A stretch of DNA of 64,000 nucleotides from Agromyces sp. Leaf222 (GTDB lineage: Bacteria > Actinomycetota > Actinomycetes > Actinomycetales > Microbacteriaceae): positions 2,820,323-2,884,322 of the forward strand of contig NZ_LMKQ01000001.1 of NCBI RefSeq assembly GCF_001421565.1. Reading direction: 5' to 3'. A program made the position numbers and the translations under genes. Below are positions 1 to 10,174 of this stretch, one piece after another. Under the pieces are notes generated by a model, which did no database searches, was not told the origin of the DNA, and saw only the letters and a list, made by a program, of their open reading frames with translations. Position 1 is the stretch's first letter. Each line of letters begins with the position of its first letter.

Positions 1-1
1 C

Positions 2-121
2 GGCACGGGCATGCCGACTCCGATCGCCGTCAATCAGGATGCGGCAATCCTACGTCGCCATGCCGCCGAACGGCAGGCCCCGGCGAGCACCCTCGCCTCG
101 TCCGGCGTTCAGTACCGCTGA
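2..121 (+). CDS. C-terminal end of an unidentified protein (partial)
   Basis: An open frame enters from the left edge and ends with TGA at 119-121. Its last residues read ...GVQYR. Codons are strongly G/C-ending, as in true genes of this window, and the frame converges on and overlaps the 3-prime end of the leftward PrsW-like gene by 13 bases. Too little is present to name a family, and the start is outside the window. The antisense frames across this stretch look like shadows. Treat it as a probable gene end of unknown function. Confidence 0.5.
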   Translation, partial: GTGMPTPIAVNQDAAILRRHAAERQAPASTLASSGVQYR

Positions 122-1293
122 CCTGCGATCGCCCGTCGATCGGCGGCGACGAGGTCGAGCAGCTCGCGCTCGTCGGCGATGCGTCGGGCGTCGGCCCGAC
201 CGGTGACGATGGCCTGTCGGGTGAACGCCAGGCGCGTGGAATCGGCGATGAAGCGCTCGACCTGCTCGGTGCGCGGCGGAACCTGCGCGCGAGCCCACGC
301 CAGTGCGGCGCTGCGCCCCGCGGGCGAGGCGAGTCCCTCGACCTCGTCGGGGTTGAACCAGCCCGCGGCCGCGTAGTCGAGCAGCCGGTCGCGGGTGATG
401 CGACGCTCCTGGCGGCGCAGCACCACGGTGACGACGATCGCCGCGACGAAGATCGGCACCTGCACGAGCAGGTAGAGCGCCACGGCGTCGGAGGCGAACG
501 TGAGCGAGCCGTTCCAGAGCGCGTGCAACGCGATCGCGCAGGCGAGGCCGCCGAGGAACCACAGCAGGATGCCGGGGCCGCGCGTGCGCCGCGCGCCGAG
601 GCCGATCGCGAGGCCGGTGCACGCGGTGAACAGCACATGCGCGAAGGGCGAGAACAGGCCGCGCACGACGAAGGTCGCCCCGAGTGCGGCTCCCCCGCCC
701 TCGATGAGCGCCGAGCCGAAGTAGAGGATGTTCTCGGTGAACGCGAACCCGGCCGCGACGGTCGCGGCGTAGACGAGCCCGTCGACCGGCCCGTCGAAGT
801 GGCTGCGCGAGAAGGTGAAGAGCAGCAGCACGCCGAGGCCCTTCGCGACCTCCTCGACGAGGGGCGCCTGCACGACCGCCTGCATCGCCTCGTCGGGGCC
901 CGTCGAGAGCGCGAACGCCATGGCCAGCTGCACGCCCGAGTCGACGATGAGCGCGATCGCGACCGAGACGGCCGCGCCCCAGAGGAACGCGAACCACAGG
1001 GCCCAGCGCGGCTCGGGCTCCCAGCGGTCGATCCAGCGCACGGCGAGCAGCACGATCGTGAGCGGTACCAGTGCGAGCAGGCTGCCGATCACGAGCGTGG
1101 AGATGCCGAGCGCGGTCGCGAAGTAGGCGATCACGAGCACGCCGACGAGCACGGCGACGGTGATGCCGATCGGCGCGAACAGCCCGGCGCCGCGACGCGG
1201 CGGCGGGGCCGACGACGGCAGGAACGTCTGGGGCGACGGCCCCGGGTTCAGCACGGGTCCTGGCTGCGACGAGCCGGGCACTGGCTGGGTCAT
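109..1293 (-). CDS. PrsW-family intramembrane metalloprotease
   Basis: A 394-residue multi-pass membrane protein. The first 40 residues are Pro/Ser-rich and cytoplasmic-looking ([13 protein letters not shown]), followed by about eight hydrophobic segments. Family hallmarks are the paired acidic motif in APLVEEVAKG near the middle, then FAFTENILYFG and an HALWNG-type motif near the end, which supply the Glu and His residues thought to bind the catalytic metal in PrsW/CPBP-like proteases. In Bacillus, PrsW cleaves an anti-sigma factor; the substrate here is unknown. The ATG at 1291-1293 overlaps the stop of the upstream FAD oxidase gene by four bases (ATGA), so the two are probably translated together. 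The last ~100 residues are a soluble tail. Confidence 0.85.
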   Translation of the reverse strand: MTQPVPGSSQPGPVLNPGPSPQTFLPSSAPPPRRGAGLFAPIGITVAVLVGVLVIAYFATALGISTLVIGSLLALVPLTIVLLAVRWIDRWEPEPRWALWFAFLWGAAVSVAIALIVDSGVQLAMAFALSTGPDEAMQAVVQAPLVEEVAKGLGVLLLFTFSRSHFDGPVDGLVYAATVAAGFAFTENILYFGSALIEGGGAALGATFVVRGLFSPFAHVLFTACTGLAIGLGARRTRGPGILLWFLGGLACAIALHALWNGSLTFASDAVALYLLVQVPIFVAAIVVTVVLRRQERRITRDRLLDYAAAGWFNPDEVEGLASPAGRSAALAWARAQVPPRTEQVERFIADSTRLAFTRQAIVTGRADARRIADERELLDLVAADRRAIAGQRY

Positions 1294-2720
1294 CGGCGCT
1301 CCTCGGGGGTCGTGGGCGTCATCTCGGTCTCCTCGAACATCACGCCGGGATTCAGGATGCCGGTCGGGTCGAACAGCGCCTTGATGCCGCGCTGCAGGTC
1401 GTACTGGTCTTCGCCCAGTTCGTCGGCGAGCCAGCGCCGCTTCAGCACGCCGACGCCGTGCTCGCCCGTGAGCGTGCCGCCGAGCGCCACCGCCTCGCGG
1501 AACATCGCGTCGGCCGCGGCCCACACGTGCTCGGGCACCTCGCCGGGGTCGCCGTCGAACACGAAGTTCGGGTGCAGGTTTCCGTCGCCGGCGTGCGCCA
1601 GGGTCGGGATCTCGAGACCGTGCTCGGCGCCGATGCGCTCGATCGCCCGGAACATCTCGGGCAGGCGCGAGCGCGGCACCGCCACGTCTTCGATGAGCAC
1701 CCGCCCACGCGCAGCGAGCGCGCCGTGCCACGCACGACGGATCGCGACGAGCCGCTCGCCCGACGCGGCATCCGTCGACCGGCTCACGCGACCGCCGGCC
1801 TCGGCGAAGGTCGTGGCGATCGAGTCGGCCTCGGCGCCGGCGCCGGCCTGGTCGGTCTGGGCCAGCAGGAATGCCTCGCCCGGAGCGAGGGTCGCGAGCG
1901 GGGTTCCGGCGAGGGCGTCGGCACCGAGGTGGTCGGCCACGCGCGCGATGCCGGCGGAATCCATGAGCTCGAGCATCGCGGGCCGCACGCGCGAGGCCGT
2001 GACGGCGGCGGATGCCGCGGCCGCCGCCTCGACGTCGGGGAACGCCGCCGCGATCGTGACGACCTCGCCGCCAGGAAGCGGCCTCAGGCGCACCGTGGCC
2101 TCGACGATGATGCCGAGCGTGCCCTCGGAGCCGGTGAGCAGTGCCGTGAGGTCGTAGCCGGTGACTCCCTTGACCGTGCGATGGCCGGTGCGCAGCAGCC
2201 GCCCGTCGGCGAGCACCACGGCGAGCGCGAGCACCGACTCGCGCGTGACGCCGTACTTCGCGCAGAGCAGTCCGCCGGCGTTCGTCGCGATGTTGCCGCC
2301 GATCGACGAGATCGCGCGGCTCGCGGGGTCTGGCGCATACCAGAGGCCGAGGGGCGCGACGGTGTCGGCGAGGTCGCCGTTCAGCACGCCGGCCTCGACG
2401 ACCGCGAACTCGTCGGCCTCCGAGACCTCGAGGATGCGGTTCAGGCCCGAGAGGTCGAGCACGAGGCATCCCGCACTCGCGATCGCGCCGCCCGCGAGGC
2501 CGGTGCCCGCGCCGCGCACGACCACCGGCGTCGACGTCGAGTGCGCGATGCGCATGACGGCCTGCACGTCGTCGACGGATGCCGCGTGCACGACGGCGAG
2601 CGCCCGGCTCGCGCCGCGCCAGCCCGAACGGTCTTCGCGCACGGCATCGAGGTCGGCGGGCGCCGTCGAGACCCGGGCGCCGAGGGCGTCGGTGAGCGCG
2701 GAGAGGACGTCGAGCGGCAT
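1290..2720 (-). CDS. FAD-linked oxidase, GlcD/D-lactate dehydrogenase type
   Basis: A 476-residue flavoprotein of the vanillyl-alcohol oxidase fold. The FAD-binding PP-loop is seen as [13 protein letters not shown] (about residues 75-90) and [10 protein letters not shown] (about 135-145). The C-terminal FAD-oxidase domain carries [10 protein letters not shown], whose histidines bind metal and substrate in the GlcD/DLD group, and ends with LTGEHGVG. Such enzymes oxidise glycolate, D-lactate or other 2-hydroxy acids and pass electrons to the respiratory chain. Substrate cannot be told from sequence. I place the start at the ATG at 2718-2720 (MPLDVLSAL). A TAGGCT box lies seven bases upstream, so the message may be leaderless. 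It is the first gene of a two-gene unit with the PrsW-like gene. Confidence 0.88.
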   Translation of the reverse strand: MPLDVLSALTDALGARVSTAPADLDAVREDRSGWRGASRALAVVHAASVDDVQAVMRIAHSTSTPVVVRGAGTGLAGGAIASAGCLVLDLSGLNRILEVSEADEFAVVEAGVLNGDLADTVAPLGLWYAPDPASRAISSIGGNIATNAGGLLCAKYGVTRESVLALAVVLADGRLLRTGHRTVKGVTGYDLTALLTGSEGTLGIIVEATVRLRPLPGGEVVTIAAAFPDVEAAAAASAAVTASRVRPAMLELMDSAGIARVADHLGADALAGTPLATLAPGEAFLLAQTDQAGAGAEADSIATTFAEAGGRVSRSTDAASGERLVAIRRAWHGALAARGRVLIEDVAVPRSRLPEMFRAIERIGAEHGLEIPTLAHAGDGNLHPNFVFDGDPGEVPEHVWAAADAMFREAVALGGTLTGEHGVGVLKRRWLADELGEDQYDLQRGIKALFDPTGILNPGVMFEETEMTPTTPEERR

Positions 2721-2796
2721 GCGGCCCAGCCTATTGGCACCCGCTGATGTCCGATTCCCGCCGATCGATGTCGGTCGGGCGTGCGAGGGTTGGGGC

Positions 2797-4419
2797 ATGC
2801 CCAGTTCCACCGTCGCCCCGCGGCCGCTCAGCCACACGTCGGTCGCCGACCCCGAGTTCTCCGAGCGCTACCGCGCCATGCAGGCCCGCGACGCCCGGTT
2901 CGACGGGCAGTTCATCACCGGCGTGCACTCCACCGGCATCTACTGCCGTCCGAGCTGCCCCGCGGTCGCGCCGAAGCCCACGAACGTGACCTTCTACCTC
3001 ACCGCGGCCGCGGCGCACGAGGCGGGCCTCCGCGCGTGCAAGCGCTGCCTGCCCGACGCCGTGCCTGGCTCCCCCGAGTGGAATCTGCGCGACGACCTCG
3101 CGGCGCGCGCCATGCGACTCATCGCCGACGGCGTCGTCGAGCGCGACGGGGTTCCCGGGCTCGCCGCACGCCTCGGCTACACGCCCCGCCACCTCACGCG
3201 CGTGCTCACCGCCGAACTCGGCGCTGGCCCGCTCGCCCTCGCCCGCGCGCACCGGGCGCAGACCGCGCGGGCGCTGCTCACCTCGACCTCGCTGCCGGTG
3301 GCCGATGTCGCGTTCGCGTCGGGGTTCGGCAGCATCCGCCAGTTCAACGACACGATCCGCGAGGTCTACGAGCGCAGTCCCCTCGAGGTGCGGGCGGCGG
3401 CGCGCGTGCACGAGCGAGCTGCTGGGGGCGGCGATCGGCCGGCATCCTCTGGCTCCGTCGACCTCACCAGACCCGGCCCGAACGGCATCGTCGTCGTTGC
3501 GGGCGCCGAGCCTGCTGCGGGCGCCGACCCGGGCGCGGGCGTCGTGCGCCTGCGTCTGCCCGCCCGCCCGCCGTTCGACGCGGCCGGCGTGTTCGGTTGG
3601 CTCGCGGCGCGCACGGTCACGGGCGTCGAGGCGTCGACCCTGACGGCTGACGGTGCGCCGAGGTTCCGGCGCACCCTGCGACTGCCCGGCGGGCCCGCGC
3701 TCGTCGCGTTCGCCCCGGGCGGCGACGCCGGCTCGCCCAGCATCGAGATCGAGGCCCGCCTCACGGGCCTCGCCGACCTTCCGCCGCTCGTGGCGAGGGT
3801 GCGGCGCCTCTTCGACCTCGACGCCGATGCCCTCGCGATCGACGGCGCCCTCGCGGCGGAGCCCGCGTTCGCGGCCTCGGTCGCCGCCGTGCCCGGCATC
3901 CGCGTGCCCGGATGCCTCGACCCGCACGAGCTGGTGTTCCGGGCGCTCATCGGGCAGCAGATCTCGGTCGCCGCGGCGCGCACCGCCCTCGGTCGACTCG
4001 CCACCGAACTCGGCGAGCGCGTCGCGGGCGACGAGGCGTTGGGCTTGCTGTTCCCCGACGCGGCGGCAATCGCCGAACACGGCGCCGACGTGCTGCGCGG
4101 GCCGGCGGCACGCATCCGCACCATCGTCGACGTCGCGGCCCGTCTCGCGTCGGGCGACCTCGTCGTCTCGTCCGATCGCGAGCGACACGACCTCGAGGCT
4201 CGCCTGCTCGAGATCCCCGGCATCGGCCCGTGGACCGCAGGCTACGTCGCCATGCGCGTCACGGGTGCACCCGATGTGCTGCTCACCGGCGACCTCGCGC
4301 TCCGCAATGGCGCCGCGAACCTCGGACTCCCCCGCGAACCGCGCGAACTCGCCGCCTACGGCGCCCGCTGGGCGCCCTGGCGCAGCTATGCATCGATGCA
4401 CCTGTGGCGCTCCGCCTGA
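2797..4419 (+). CDS. alkA: Ada-type/AraC activator fused to AlkA DNA-3-methyladenine glycosylase
   Basis: A 540-residue fusion. The N-terminus is an Ada metal-binding domain: [11 protein letters not shown] and ACKRCLPD give the four cysteines that hold zinc and, in Ada, take methyl groups from phosphotriesters. It is followed by an AraC-type double helix-turn-helix ([17 protein letters not shown], then [17 protein letters not shown]). A Gly/Ala linker leads to an AlkA glycosylase with the HhH motif [17 protein letters not shown] and the catalytic Asp in [10 protein letters not shown]. It lacks the Ogt methyltransferase domain of E. coli Ada. One protein could thus sense alkylation, regulate transcription and excise alkylated bases. 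ATG at 2797 chosen because the Ada domain begins soon after. It is divergent from the FAD oxidase gene, 76 bases away. Confidence 0.92.
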   Translation: MPSSTVAPRPLSHTSVADPEFSERYRAMQARDARFDGQFITGVHSTGIYCRPSCPAVAPKPTNVTFYLTAAAAHEAGLRACKRCLPDAVPGSPEWNLRDDLAARAMRLIADGVVERDGVPGLAARLGYTPRHLTRVLTAELGAGPLALARAHRAQTARALLTSTSLPVADVAFASGFGSIRQFNDTIREVYERSPLEVRAAARVHERAAGGGDRPASSGSVDLTRPGPNGIVVVAGAEPAAGADPGAGVVRLRLPARPPFDAAGVFGWLAARTVTGVEASTLTADGAPRFRRTLRLPGGPALVAFAPGGDAGSPSIEIEARLTGLADLPPLVARVRRLFDLDADALAIDGALAAEPAFAASVAAVPGIRVPGCLDPHELVFRALIGQQISVAAARTALGRLATELGERVAGDEALGLLFPDAAAIAEHGADVLRGPAARIRTIVDVAARLASGDLVVSSDRERHDLEARLLEIPGIGPWTAGYVAMRVTGAPDVLLTGDLALRNGAANLGLPREPRELAAYGARWAPWRSYASMHLWRSA

Positions 4420-4422
4420 AAG

Positions 4423-4453
4423 ATCGGATGTCTACGGTCGGCCGCGCTACGAT
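4423..4453 (+). promoter_or_regulatory. Promoter and candidate operator of the GntR regulator
   Basis: TACGAT at 4448-4453 lies exactly six bases before the ATG at 4460, the leaderless-promoter geometry common here. ATCGGATGTCT at 4423-4433 sits where the -35 element would be. The same 11 bases recur at 10184-10194 inside the promoter of the fuconate dehydratase operon, so this is a plausible autoregulatory site for the encoded repressor (inference). Confidence 0.5.
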
Positions 4454-4459
4454 GCACGC

Positions 4460-5131
4460 ATGGCGGTCACCGATGAAGCAATCCTGAAGATCAAGGAGAT
4501 GATCCTCGCCGGCGAGCTCGCGCCCGGAGATCGCCTCCCACCCGAGAAGGAGCTCAGCGACCGGCTCGGACTCTCCCGCTCGTCGCTCCGCGAGGCCGTC
4601 AAGGCACTCGAGGTCATCCGCGTGCTCGACGTGCGCCGTGGCGACGGCACGTACGTCACGAGCCTCGAGCCGCGCCTGCTCCTCGAGGCGATGTCCTTCG
4701 TCGTCGACCTGCACGACGACCAGTCGGTGCTCGAGATCTTCGCGGTTCGCCGCATCCTCGAGCCCGCCGCAGCGTCGCTCGCCGCCCGAAATGCCGACGC
4801 CGAGACCATCGAACGCCTGCGCGGGGTGGTCACGAGCGTCGACGAGGCGACCGATGTCGAGGGCCTCGTGACGCACGACCTCGAGTTCCACCGCGGCATC
4901 GCCGAAGCGACCGGCAACGCCTACCTGGCGAGCCTCATCGACTCGCTCTCGGGGCACACCGTGCGCGCGCGAGTCTGGCGCGGCATCACCGAAGAGAACG
5001 CGGTCGACCGCACCCTGCACGAGCACCACGCGATCCTCGACGCGATCGGGGCGGGCGACGCCGACCTCGCGCAGGCGCTCACCGTCGTGCACGTCAGCGG
5101 CGTCGAGCAGTGGCTGCGTTCGGCCCTCTGA
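4460..5131 (+). CDS. FadR-subfamily GntR transcriptional regulator (FCD domain)
   Basis: 223 residues. The N-terminal winged helix-turn-helix shows LPPEKELSDRLGLSRSSLREA and ends in RGDGTYV (about residues 25-70). The C-terminal FCD effector domain contains the metal/ligand histidines in DLEFHRGIA and LHEHHAILDAI. FCD regulators usually sense organic acids or sugar acids and repress their catabolic genes. It stands next to and converges on the ABC importer operon and is the best candidate regulator of the 5.2-11.3 kb catabolic locus, supported by a shared candidate operator. Translation is probably leaderless from the ATG at 4460. Confidence 0.88.
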   Translation: MAVTDEAILKIKEMILAGELAPGDRLPPEKELSDRLGLSRSSLREAVKALEVIRVLDVRRGDGTYVTSLEPRLLLEAMSFVVDLHDDQSVLEIFAVRRILEPAAASLAARNADAETIERLRGVVTSVDEATDVEGLVTHDLEFHRGIAEATGNAYLASLIDSLSGHTVRARVWRGITEENAVDRTLHEHHAILDAIGAGDADLAQALTVVHVSGVEQWLRSAL

Positions 5132-5162
5132 CCCGGGGCCGACGCGGCGCGACGGCAACGGC

Positions 5163-5196
5163 CGAAGGGGCGCCGACTCGCGTCGACGCCCCTTCG
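5163..5196. terminator. Bidirectional hairpin between the GntR gene and the solute-binding gene
   Basis: CGAAGGGGCG at 5163-5172 pairs with CGCCCCTTCG at 5187-5196, and inside it CGAC pairs with GTCG around a TCGC loop. It lies between two convergent stop codons, so it can serve both. No long T-tract follows on either strand. Confidence 0.65.
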
Positions 5197-5209
5197 CTCA
5201 CCTGCCGGT

Positions 5210-6202
5210 CTACTCGTACAGGACGGCCTGGATCTCGTCGTCGTCGATGTTCGTCGAGTCGTACCAGTAGAAGCCCGTGTCGATGGTCTTCGGAAGGTCC
5301 TTGCCGTCGATCGCCTCGACGGCGGCCTTGACGGTCTCGTAGCCGATGCCGACGGGGTTCTGCGTGATCGCGCCGACCATGAGGCCATCGCGGATCGCGT
5401 CCATCTGGGCCTTGCCGGAGTCGAAGCCGACGACCGCGAGGGTCGCGGGGTCGATGCCGAGCTCCTTCACGGCCTGGACGACACCGATCGCCGATCCCTC
5501 GTTCGAGCCGTAGATGCCGGCGAGGTCGGGGTTCGCGGCGATGATCGCCTTGGCGAGGTCGGCCGACTTGGCCTGGTCGCCGCCGCCGTACTGGATGTCG
5601 ACGATCTCGATGTCGGGCTCGTTGTCCTCCATGTACTGCACGAAACCGTCGCGGCGCTCCTGGCCCGTGACCGACGTCTGGTCGTGCACGACCAGGGCGA
5701 CCTTGCCCTTGTGGTCGACGGCCTCGGCCATGTGCTTCGCGGCCTCGGCTGCAGCGGCGAGGTTGTCGGTCGCGGCCGTGGTCAGCGGGATGTCGCTGTC
5801 GACGCCGGAGTCGAACGCGATCACGGGGATGTTCGAGTCCTTCGCCTGCTGCAGCAGCGGGCCGGCGGCCTGGCTGTCGAGCGCGGCGAATCCGATGGCG
5901 GCCGGGCTCTTGTCGAGGGCGGTCTGCAGCATCTGGATCTGCTGGTCGACGTCGGCTTCGGTGTCGGGACCCTCGAACGTGATCTCCACGTCGAACTCGT
6001 CTGCCGCCTGCTCGGCGCCGGCCTTGACGGCCTGCCAGAACTGGTGCTGGAACCCCTTCGAGACGAGGGCGACGTAGGGCTTGTCGCCGCTGCCGCCGTC
6101 TGATCCGGATCCGCTGTCGCCCCCGTCGCTCGCGCATCCTGCGAGCACGAGTGCCGTGATGGCCGCGCCGACGACGGCGCCGACCATGCGCTTCTTGAAC
6201 AT
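5210..6202 (-). CDS. Sugar ABC transporter solute-binding lipoprotein (RbsB type)
   Basis: About 330 residues. A basic start and hydrophobic stretch end in the lipobox VLAGC, then a Gly/Ser/Asp linker, as for an actinobacterial solute-binding lipoprotein. The body is the periplasmic-binding-protein type I fold of the RbsB group (FWQAVKAGAEQAADEF, GSNEGSAIGVVQAVKELG, VVGFDSG). An in-frame GTG lies at 6206-6208, but AAAGGAG would then abut the start; the ATG at 6200-6202 is five bases from it and is the better start. It is the last gene of the operon, 84 bases after the permease. Its context suggests L-fucose or a related sugar or sugar acid as ligand (inference). Confidence 0.9.
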   Translation of the reverse strand: MFKKRMVGAVVGAAITALVLAGCASDGGDSGSGSDGGSGDKPYVALVSKGFQHQFWQAVKAGAEQAADEFDVEITFEGPDTEADVDQQIQMLQTALDKSPAAIGFAALDSQAAGPLLQQAKDSNIPVIAFDSGVDSDIPLTTAATDNLAAAAEAAKHMAEAVDHKGKVALVVHDQTSVTGQERRDGFVQYMEDNEPDIEIVDIQYGGGDQAKSADLAKAIIAANPDLAGIYGSNEGSAIGVVQAVKELGIDPATLAVVGFDSGKAQMDAIRDGLMVGAITQNPVGIGYETVKAAVEAIDGKDLPKTIDTGFYWYDSTNIDDDEIQAVLYE

Positions 6203-6240
6203 GTTCACTCCTTTGTGTCTGTGTTTCGGGTGTTGCAGGT

Positions 6241-6256
6241 CTCCGGGTGCCCGGAG
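6241..6256 (-). promoter_or_regulatory. Small intercistronic hairpin before the solute-binding gene
   Basis: CTCCGGG-TG-CCCGGAG forms a perfect short stem in the 84-base gap between permease stop and solute-binding start. Such hairpins often stabilise or separate the more abundant solute-binding message; here that role is inference. Confidence 0.35.
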
Positions 6257-6286
6257 TGGTTGGTGGTGCGGGTGGGACGCGCGGAC

Positions 6287-7324
6287 TCAGGCCCGCCGAC
6301 GCCGCAGCATGTCGAGGTACACGGCGACGAGGATCACGATGCCGACGGCGACCGACTGCCACTCCTGCGGCACCGAGATGATGCGCAGGCCGTTGGTCAG
6401 CACGGCCATGATGAGCGCGCCGATGACGGTGCCGACGATCGACCCCTTGCCGCCCTGCAGCGAGGTGCCGCCGATGACGACCGCGGCGATCGCCTCGAGC
6501 TCGAGGCCCATGCCGCCGGTCGGCTGCGCCGACGAGAGTCGCGAGGCGCTCAGCACGCCGGCGAGCCCGACGAACAGGCCGGCGAGGGTGTAGATGATGA
6601 TCTTCCACCGGCGCACGTTGACCCCCGAGAGCGCCGTCGCCGCCTCGTTGGAGCCGATCGAGAAGGTGTAGCGGCCGAGGATCGTCTTGGAGAGCAGCAC
6701 CGCGGCGACCACGATCATCACGATGAAGATCGCCACTCCCATCGGGAATCGGATTCCGGGGATGATCGACAGGTTCATGATCGACTGGAAGTCGGGCGTC
6801 TCCGAGAAGTAGATCGGCTTCGTGCCCGAGATCACGAGCGAGAGCCCGGCGCAGATGAGCATCATGCCGAGCGTCGCGATGAAGGGCGGGATGCCGAGCA
6901 CCGAGACGTTCACGCCGTTCACGAGCCCGATGAGCCCGCCGAACAGGATCGTCGCGAGCACGCCCGCCCAGAGCGGCCAGCCGAGGTAGGTGAGGAACAC
7001 GCCCGCCATCACGCCCGAGAGCACCATCCCGGTGCCGATCGAGAGGTCGATGCCGCCCGTGATGATGACGAACGTCGTTCCGAGCGCGAGGATGCCGGTC
7101 ACGGTCGCCGCAGTGAGGATCGACACCAGGTTGTTCGTCGTGAAGAAGTGCGGGCTCGCGAGCGAGAAGACGAGCACGATGAGGATGAGGCTGGCGAACG
7201 CGAGCACCTGCTGCAGCGACCCGCGCAGGCGCGCGAATCGGGGGGCGCCCTTGTCGATCGACGCGAACGCGGTGGTGGAGGGGGACCGATCCGACTTCGG
7301 CGGCGTCACGGTGGGGCTGGTCAT
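6287..7324 (-). CDS. Sugar ABC transporter permease (RbsC type)
   Basis: 345 residues with eight to ten hydrophobic segments. Typical RbsC-group stretches are visible: TFVIITGGIDLSIGTGMVLSG, FIATLGMM, SIGSNEAATALSGV (the ATPase-coupling EAA-like loop) and IAAVVIGGTSLQGGKGS. It forms the membrane channel of the importer together with the neighbouring ATPase. The first 40 residues are hydrophilic and Ser/Pro/Thr-rich. ATG at 7322-7324 overlaps the ATPase stop by four bases (ATGA), so translation is coupled. Confidence 0.92.
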   Translation of the reverse strand: MTSPTVTPPKSDRSPSTTAFASIDKGAPRFARLRGSLQQVLAFASLILIVLVFSLASPHFFTTNNLVSILTAATVTGILALGTTFVIITGGIDLSIGTGMVLSGVMAGVFLTYLGWPLWAGVLATILFGGLIGLVNGVNVSVLGIPPFIATLGMMLICAGLSLVISGTKPIYFSETPDFQSIMNLSIIPGIRFPMGVAIFIVMIVVAAVLLSKTILGRYTFSIGSNEAATALSGVNVRRWKIIIYTLAGLFVGLAGVLSASRLSSAQPTGGMGLELEAIAAVVIGGTSLQGGKGSIVGTVIGALIMAVLTNGLRIISVPQEWQSVAVGIVILVAVYLDMLRRRRA

Positions 7325-8850
7325 GCGATCGTTCCTTCGCTCGAGAATCGGGTTGCGTAGTCCATGAGGTTCTCCTGCGTGGCATCCGCATTGTCGAGGA
7401 TCGCCGTGAGGCGCCCTTGGGCCATGACGGCGATGCGGTCGGAGAGGCGGAGCACCTCGGGCAGTTCGGAGGAGATCATGATGATGGCCTTGCCCTGCTC
7501 GGCGAGGCCCTTGAGCAGTGCGTAGATCTCCTCCTTCGCGCCCACGTCGATGCCACGGGTCGGCTCGTCGAAGATGAGCACGTCGCAGTCCTTCGCGAGC
7601 CACTTGGCGATGACGACCTTCTGCTGGTTGCCGCCGGAGAGGTTCTGCACGAGCTGCGCGCTCGAGGGCGTCTTGATGCGGAGCTTGTCGATGTATTCGC
7701 GGCCGGTGGCCTCGATGCGGGCGTCGCTCACGAACCCGAGGGCCGAGGTGTAGTCGCGCAGTGCCGAGAGCACGATGTTCTCCCGCACGCTGCGCTCGAG
7801 GAGCACGCCGAGGTGCTTGCGGTCCTCGGAGAGGTAGCCGATGCCGTGCTTGGACGCCTCGGCGGGATTGCCGATCGAGACCGGCCGGCCGTGCACCCGG
7901 ATCTCGCCGGAGTCGCGCGCGTCGGCGCCCACGATCGCACGGGCGACCTCGGTGCGGCCGGCGCCCATGAGCCCGGCGAAGCCGAGGATCTCGCCGGCGT
8001 GCACCTCGAAGCTCACGTCGCGCAGGAGCGACCGTGTCGAGAGGCCCGCGACGGCGAGCACCGGGGCCCCGTCGTGGGCACGTACCGAGGGCCGCTGCTC
8101 GCCGGAGATCTCACGGCCGACCATGAGCGAGATGACCTCGCGCTGGTCGGTCTCGGTCGTCACGCGGCTGCCGACGTTGCGACCGTCGCGGAGCACCGTG
8201 ATGCGATCGGAGATGCGGTTGAGCTCCTCCAGGCGGTGCGAGATGTAGATGACCCCGGTATCGGGACGCCGGAAGCGTCCGATGAGTTCGAAGAGCACGT
8301 CGACCTCGGCGTCGTTCAGCGCCGCGGTCGGCTCGTCCATGATGAGCACCTTCGCCTCGAACGAGAGGGCCTTGGCGATCTCGACCATCTGCTGCTTGGC
8401 GACCGTGAGGTTCTCGACCCGCTCGCTCGGGTCGAGCGCGAGCCCGAGCCCTTCGAAGAGCTTGCGCGCGCGGCGGTTGAGGCTGCGCTCGTCGAGGAAG
8501 AACCCGGCGGCGCGCTGCTCGCGCCCGATGAAGATGTTCTGCGCGACCGTGAGGTCGGGCATGAGATTGAACTCCTGGTGGATGATCGAGATGCCGAGCT
8601 CCTGCGCGTGCTTCGGCCCTTCGATCGCGATCTCCTCGCCGTCCAGGCGGAAGGTGCCGGCGTCGGGCGTGTAGATGCCCGCGAGCAGCTTCATGAGGGT
8701 GGACTTGCCTGCGCCGTTCTCGCCGACGAGGGCGAGCACTTCGCCGTGGTGCAGCTCGAGGCTCACGTCGTCGAGCGCCTGCACGCCGGGGAATCCCTTG
8801 CTCACTCCGCGCAGGTCGAGCAGGGGCACGGATGTCTCGGCCGCGGTCAT
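7321..8850 (-). CDS. Sugar ABC transporter ATP-binding protein (RbsA type, two ATPase domains)
   Basis: 509 residues with two tandem ATPase halves, as usual for the RbsA/MglA/AraG group. First half: Walker [10 protein letters not shown] near residue 40, a Q-loop in [12 protein letters not shown], and Walker [13 protein letters not shown]. Second half: degenerate Walker A in [13 protein letters not shown], signature LSGGNQQKV and Walker [15 protein letters not shown]. It powers import through the adjacent permease. ATG at 8848-8850 overlaps the stop of the dehydratase gene (ATGA). Confidence 0.93.
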   Translation of the reverse strand: MTAAETSVPLLDLRGVSKGFPGVQALDDVSLELHHGEVLALVGENGAGKSTLMKLLAGIYTPDAGTFRLDGEEIAIEGPKHAQELGISIIHQEFNLMPDLTVAQNIFIGREQRAAGFFLDERSLNRRARKLFEGLGLALDPSERVENLTVAKQQMVEIAKALSFEAKVLIMDEPTAALNDAEVDVLFELIGRFRRPDTGVIYISHRLEELNRISDRITVLRDGRNVGSRVTTETDQREVISLMVGREISGEQRPSVRAHDGAPVLAVAGLSTRSLLRDVSFEVHAGEILGFAGLMGAGRTEVARAIVGADARDSGEIRVHGRPVSIGNPAEASKHGIGYLSEDRKHLGVLLERSVRENIVLSALRDYTSALGFVSDARIEATGREYIDKLRIKTPSSAQLVQNLSGGNQQKVVIAKWLAKDCDVLIFDEPTRGIDVGAKEEIYALLKGLAEQGKAIIMISSELPEVLRLSDRIAVMAQGRLTAILDNADATQENLMDYATRFSSEGTIA

Positions 8851-10151
8851 ACCGGCACCTCGCCGATACGCACGCCGCGCCAGGTGTACTCCTCGATGGA
8901 CGCGCGATGCATCTCGGTGCCGGCCCCGGGGGCCTCGGGCACGAGGTAGCGCCCGCGCTCGACGACGACCGGAGTGACGAAGTGCTCGTGCAGGTGGTCG
9001 ACGAACTCGACCATGCGGCCCTCCATCGTGCCCGAGACGGCGACGAAGTCGAACATCGAGAGGTGCTGCACGGCCTCGCACAAGCCGACGCCGCCGGCGT
9101 GCGGGCAGACCGGCACGCCGAACTTCGCCGCGAGCAGCAGGTTGGCGATGTTCTCGTTCACCCCGCCGACGCGGGTCGCGTCGATCTGCATGACCGCCAT
9201 GCCGCCGGCCTGCAGCAGCTGCTTGAAGACCACCCGGTTCGCCACATGCTCCCCCGTCGCCACCCGGATCGGTGCGATGCCGCGCGCGATGGCGGCGTGG
9301 CCCAGGATGTCGTCGGGGCTCGTCGGCTCCTCGATCCAGGCGACGTCGAACTCGGCGAGCGCGGTGACCCAGGCGATCGCGTCGGCGACGTCCCAGCGCT
9401 GGTTCGCGTCGATGGCGATGGGGAACTCCGGCCCCACGGCCGCCCGTGCGATCGCGAGGCGGCGTCGGTCGTCGTCGAGGTCGCTGCCGACCTTCAGCTT
9501 GATCTGCGGGAAGCCATCGGCGACGGCTTCACGGCAGAGCCGCTCGAGCTTCTCGTCGGAGTACCCGAGCCAGCCGGGACTCGTCGTGTAGGCGGGGTAG
9601 CCCACGGCGAGCAGCTCGGCCTCGCGAGCGGCGCGCCCCGGCTCTGCGGCTCGGAGGATCTCGAGCGCGTCGTCGCGGGTGAGCGCGTCGGAGAGGTAGC
9701 GGAAGTCGACCACGTCGACCAGCTCCTCGGGCGTCATGCGGGAGAGCAGCTGCCAGAGCGGCATGCCGGCGCGCTTGGCCTTGAGGTCCCAGAGCGCGTC
9801 GATGGCCGCGCCGATGGCCATGTGCATGACCCCCTTCTCGGGGCCGAGCCAGCGCAGCTGGGAGTCGTGGGCCAGCAGACGCCAGGTCGCGCCCATGTCG
9901 TCGAGGAGCGCCTCGGCGTCCTGTCCGATGAGGTGGCCCCTGAGCGCATCGAGCGCTGCGACCTGCACGTCGTTGCCCCGGCCGATGGTGAACACGAAGG
10001 CGTGCCCCTCGAGACCGTCGCCCGCATCGGTGCCGACGGTCAGATAGGCCGCGGAATAGTCGGGATCGGGGTTCATCGCGTCCGACCCGTCGAGGTGCAG
10101 GGAGGTCGGAAAGCGGATGTCCGTGGTGTCAACGCTGACGATCGTGCTCAT
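8847..10151 (-). CDS. L-fuconate dehydratase-like enolase-superfamily enzyme
   Basis: 434 residues, the mandelate-racemase subgroup of the enolase superfamily. The catalytic pattern is present in order: the KxK motif in PQIKLKVGS, the metal ligands in [15 protein letters not shown] and ATGEHVAN, and the Asp/His pair in QIDATRVGG and CPHAGGVGL. The N-terminal segment ([20 protein letters not shown]) and [13 protein letters not shown] resemble L-fuconate dehydratases, which convert L-fuconate to 2-keto-3-deoxy-L-fuconate. It heads the importer operon. AAAGGACC precedes the ATG at 10151. A close alternative is another sugar-acid dehydratase such as rhamnonate dehydratase. Confidence 0.87.
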   Translation of the reverse strand: MSTIVSVDTTDIRFPTSLHLDGSDAMNPDPDYSAAYLTVGTDAGDGLEGHAFVFTIGRGNDVQVAALDALRGHLIGQDAEALLDDMGATWRLLAHDSQLRWLGPEKGVMHMAIGAAIDALWDLKAKRAGMPLWQLLSRMTPEELVDVVDFRYLSDALTRDDALEILRAAEPGRAAREAELLAVGYPAYTTSPGWLGYSDEKLERLCREAVADGFPQIKLKVGSDLDDDRRRLAIARAAVGPEFPIAIDANQRWDVADAIAWVTALAEFDVAWIEEPTSPDDILGHAAIARGIAPIRVATGEHVANRVVFKQLLQAGGMAVMQIDATRVGGVNENIANLLLAAKFGVPVCPHAGGVGLCEAVQHLSMFDFVAVSGTMEGRMVEFVDHLHEHFVTPVVVERGRYLVPEAPGAGTEMHRASIEEYTWRGVRIGEVPV

Positions 10152-10174
10152 GAGGTCCTTTCGTGGGCACCATG

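Noticed and set aside
6203..6208. GTG at 6206-6208 as start of the solute-binding protein
   Set aside because: The ribosome binding site AAAGGAG would touch the start codon; the ATG six bases on has proper spacing.
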